From positions 1-39,325 of IMG/VR virus record IMGVR_UViG_3300037238_000069: a stretch of 39,325 nucleotides of DNA. One strand, written 5' to 3'. Under the pieces are notes generated by a model. That model was given only the letters and a program-made list of their open reading frames with translations, was not told the origin of the DNA and searched no databases. Shown piece after piece: positions 38,405 to 39,325 of this stretch. This DNA comes from a virus. Numbering within the stretch: position 1 is the stretch's first letter; every line of letters begins with the position of its first letter. Made by a program: the position numbers and the translations under genes.

Positions 38405-39325
38405 AGAGAACCAAATGATGTTCCCGATCCACTAGAACCATAGTTGTAAGTGAGTTGATCGGTATAAAGTGTTGAGATCCTTTCTTGTCCTATTTGCGCA
38501 TAGGTACGCGTTTCGATTATGTCGTAGCGCTCTTTCAGCATCTTATCGATGAAAAGCACACCATCAGAATCTAGCCTTTCCTCGAATATTTTCTTTGAGG
38601 ATCCTACTGATAGAATTTCCCACCATTCGGATAGTTCAGGATTGCCAGCCATGTCAGACGCTATGAGAGCTTGAATAGGCTGACGATAACAGGTCATTTC
38701 GATCGTATAGCCTTTATCGGGCACTGGTGAAAGTGTGAACTGGTTCTGATAGAACATGATTGCAAGGGGAATGGAGAATTTCTTAGGGTTGTATTGAATT
38801 TGAATCGGTGTTCCGTCAGGAATAGCTTCAGCAAAAACAAGACCCGTAATTTCTCCAGTTTGATAATTAATCGTTGCATTGCCTGGGATAGTTGGTGTTG
38901 ACGAAGCATACTGTCGATAGTACGTCCATCCATATTCTTGATTACCATTATTCGATGTCTGGAAAATCTGAATTAAATTACCCTGTCCATCGTCCGTGAC
39001 ATTCTGAGTTTGGCCAATACCATTAGGCCCGATAACATTTGCTGTGATGAGGATATTTTGAACTCTTCCTTGAGGAAAGAAAAGGTTCCGATTAGTCTGA
39101 GTTCCTGGATCATTATTGACGCTGGCTATCAAAGGTCTTGCAATTGTAAAGCCGCTATACGGCCCTGCAGTATTATCTCCTGAAGCAAAAGTTCCATGCT
39201 GTTGCCAGTTGAAATTGACTCCATAGAATTGCCAAGGATCATGGAATAGTTTTATCTCCCTCTTAGCACAATAGCAGGGATTATTTACAGTAATGTAAAG
39301 CTCGCTATTAAAAGGATAGACATCC
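38401..39325 (-). CDS. Head-tail adaptor-like protein, C-terminal part (gene crosses the contig join)
   Basis: This is the continuation of the gene starting at 342; bases 39199-39325 duplicate 1-127. The complete protein has 379 aa. Its C-terminal third reads YTIEMTCYRQPIQALIASDM, NPELSEWWEILSVGSSKKIF and DKMLKERYDIIETRTYAQIG. A beta-rich middle contains NATINYQTGEITGLVF. Adaptors or neck proteins of podoviruses often carry such a helical end next to a beta domain, but the match is by position. An apparent TTG start at 39132 is an artefact of the linear cut. Confidence 0.75.
   Translation of the reverse strand, partial: DVYPFNSELYITVNNPCYCAKREIKLFHDPWQFYGVNFNWQQHGTFASGDNTAGPYSGFTIARPLIASVNNDPGTQTNRNLFFPQGRVQNILITANVIGPNGIGQTQNVTDDGQGNLIQIFQTSNNGNQEYGWTYYRQYASSTPTIPGNATINYQTGEITGLVFAEAIPDGTPIQIQYNPKKFSIPLAIMFYQNQFTLSPVPDKGYTIEMTCYRQPIQALIASDMAGNPELSEWWEILSVGSSKKIFEERLDSDGVLFIDKMLKERYDIIETRTYAQIGQERISTLYTDQLTYNYGSSGSGTSFGSL
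39199..39325. repeat. Terminal direct repeat, 127 bp, second copy of bases 1-127
   Basis: The 127 terminal bases are identical to the first 127 and lie inside one open reading frame. This is expected for a circular or circularly permuted assembly ended by a fixed overlap length, so it marks completeness, not a biological long terminal repeat. Confidence 0.92.

Overview
The window is one complete, circularly permuted genome of a tailed phage of podovirus type. Its first and last 127 bases are identical, so the unique length is 39,198 bp, and one gene (start at 342, end at 38401) reads through the join. The DNA is AT-rich and the genes are packed, often with ATGA start/stop overlaps. The virion proteins point to a P22/N4-like plan: large P22-type portal, N4-gp56-type major capsid protein, beta-propeller tail hub, three internal (ejection-type) proteins and short glycine-rich fibres. 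I see no integrase, tail tube, sheath, tape measure or endolysin. The host cannot be named from sequence; a lipoprotein and the ejection-protein set suit a Gram-negative bacterium.

Layout. Nearly all morphogenesis genes are on the minus strand. Reading downward from 14791 they are small terminase, large terminase, a run of small zinc-ribbon and hypothetical genes, portal (8829-6814), a tRNA-like gene (6193-6102), scaffold (4186-3422), major capsid (3400-2237), a capsid-associated protein and two connector-type proteins. Through the circle join the block continues with an adaptor (342 to 38401), fibre-domain protein, tail hub (37501-34970) and internal virion proteins (34307-29895). After the rtcB island it resumes at 28251-22998 with fibre proteins, a lipoprotein and small basic proteins. 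Plus-strand islands break the block at 4319-5185, 8901-9179 and 28414-29898. Early genes occupy 14.9-22.9 kb. A plus-strand unit of small genes (14966-16560) meets a minus-strand replication unit (19851-16563: replication initiator with internal iterons, DnaC-type loader, a protein with an SSB-like tail, RusA-like resolvase, GroES-like co-chaperonin). A Cro/XRE-type regulator (20495-20235) diverges from a plus-strand recombination unit ending in a RecT-like annealing protein and a YqaJ-type exonuclease.

The most unusual content is RNA-level. (1) The major capsid gene is split by a 216-nt ORF-less insertion with group I intron hallmarks; joining GGT|GAC restores the reading frame and a 315-aa capsid protein. 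(2) A tRNA-like gene has every stem perfectly paired, but its anticodon loop is 27 nt, exactly 20 nt more than the normal 7. (3) The same phage carries a complete RtcB RNA ligase with all active-site motifs. Items 2 and 3 together suggest a phage RNA repair or tRNA exon-joining system; this is inference. Other notable features are the mini GroES, the iteron origin inside the initiator gene, a C-terminal scrap of a cytosine-5 methyltransferase beside the terminase, and matching promoter/operator palindromes in front of the 14.9-kb early unit and the rtcB unit.
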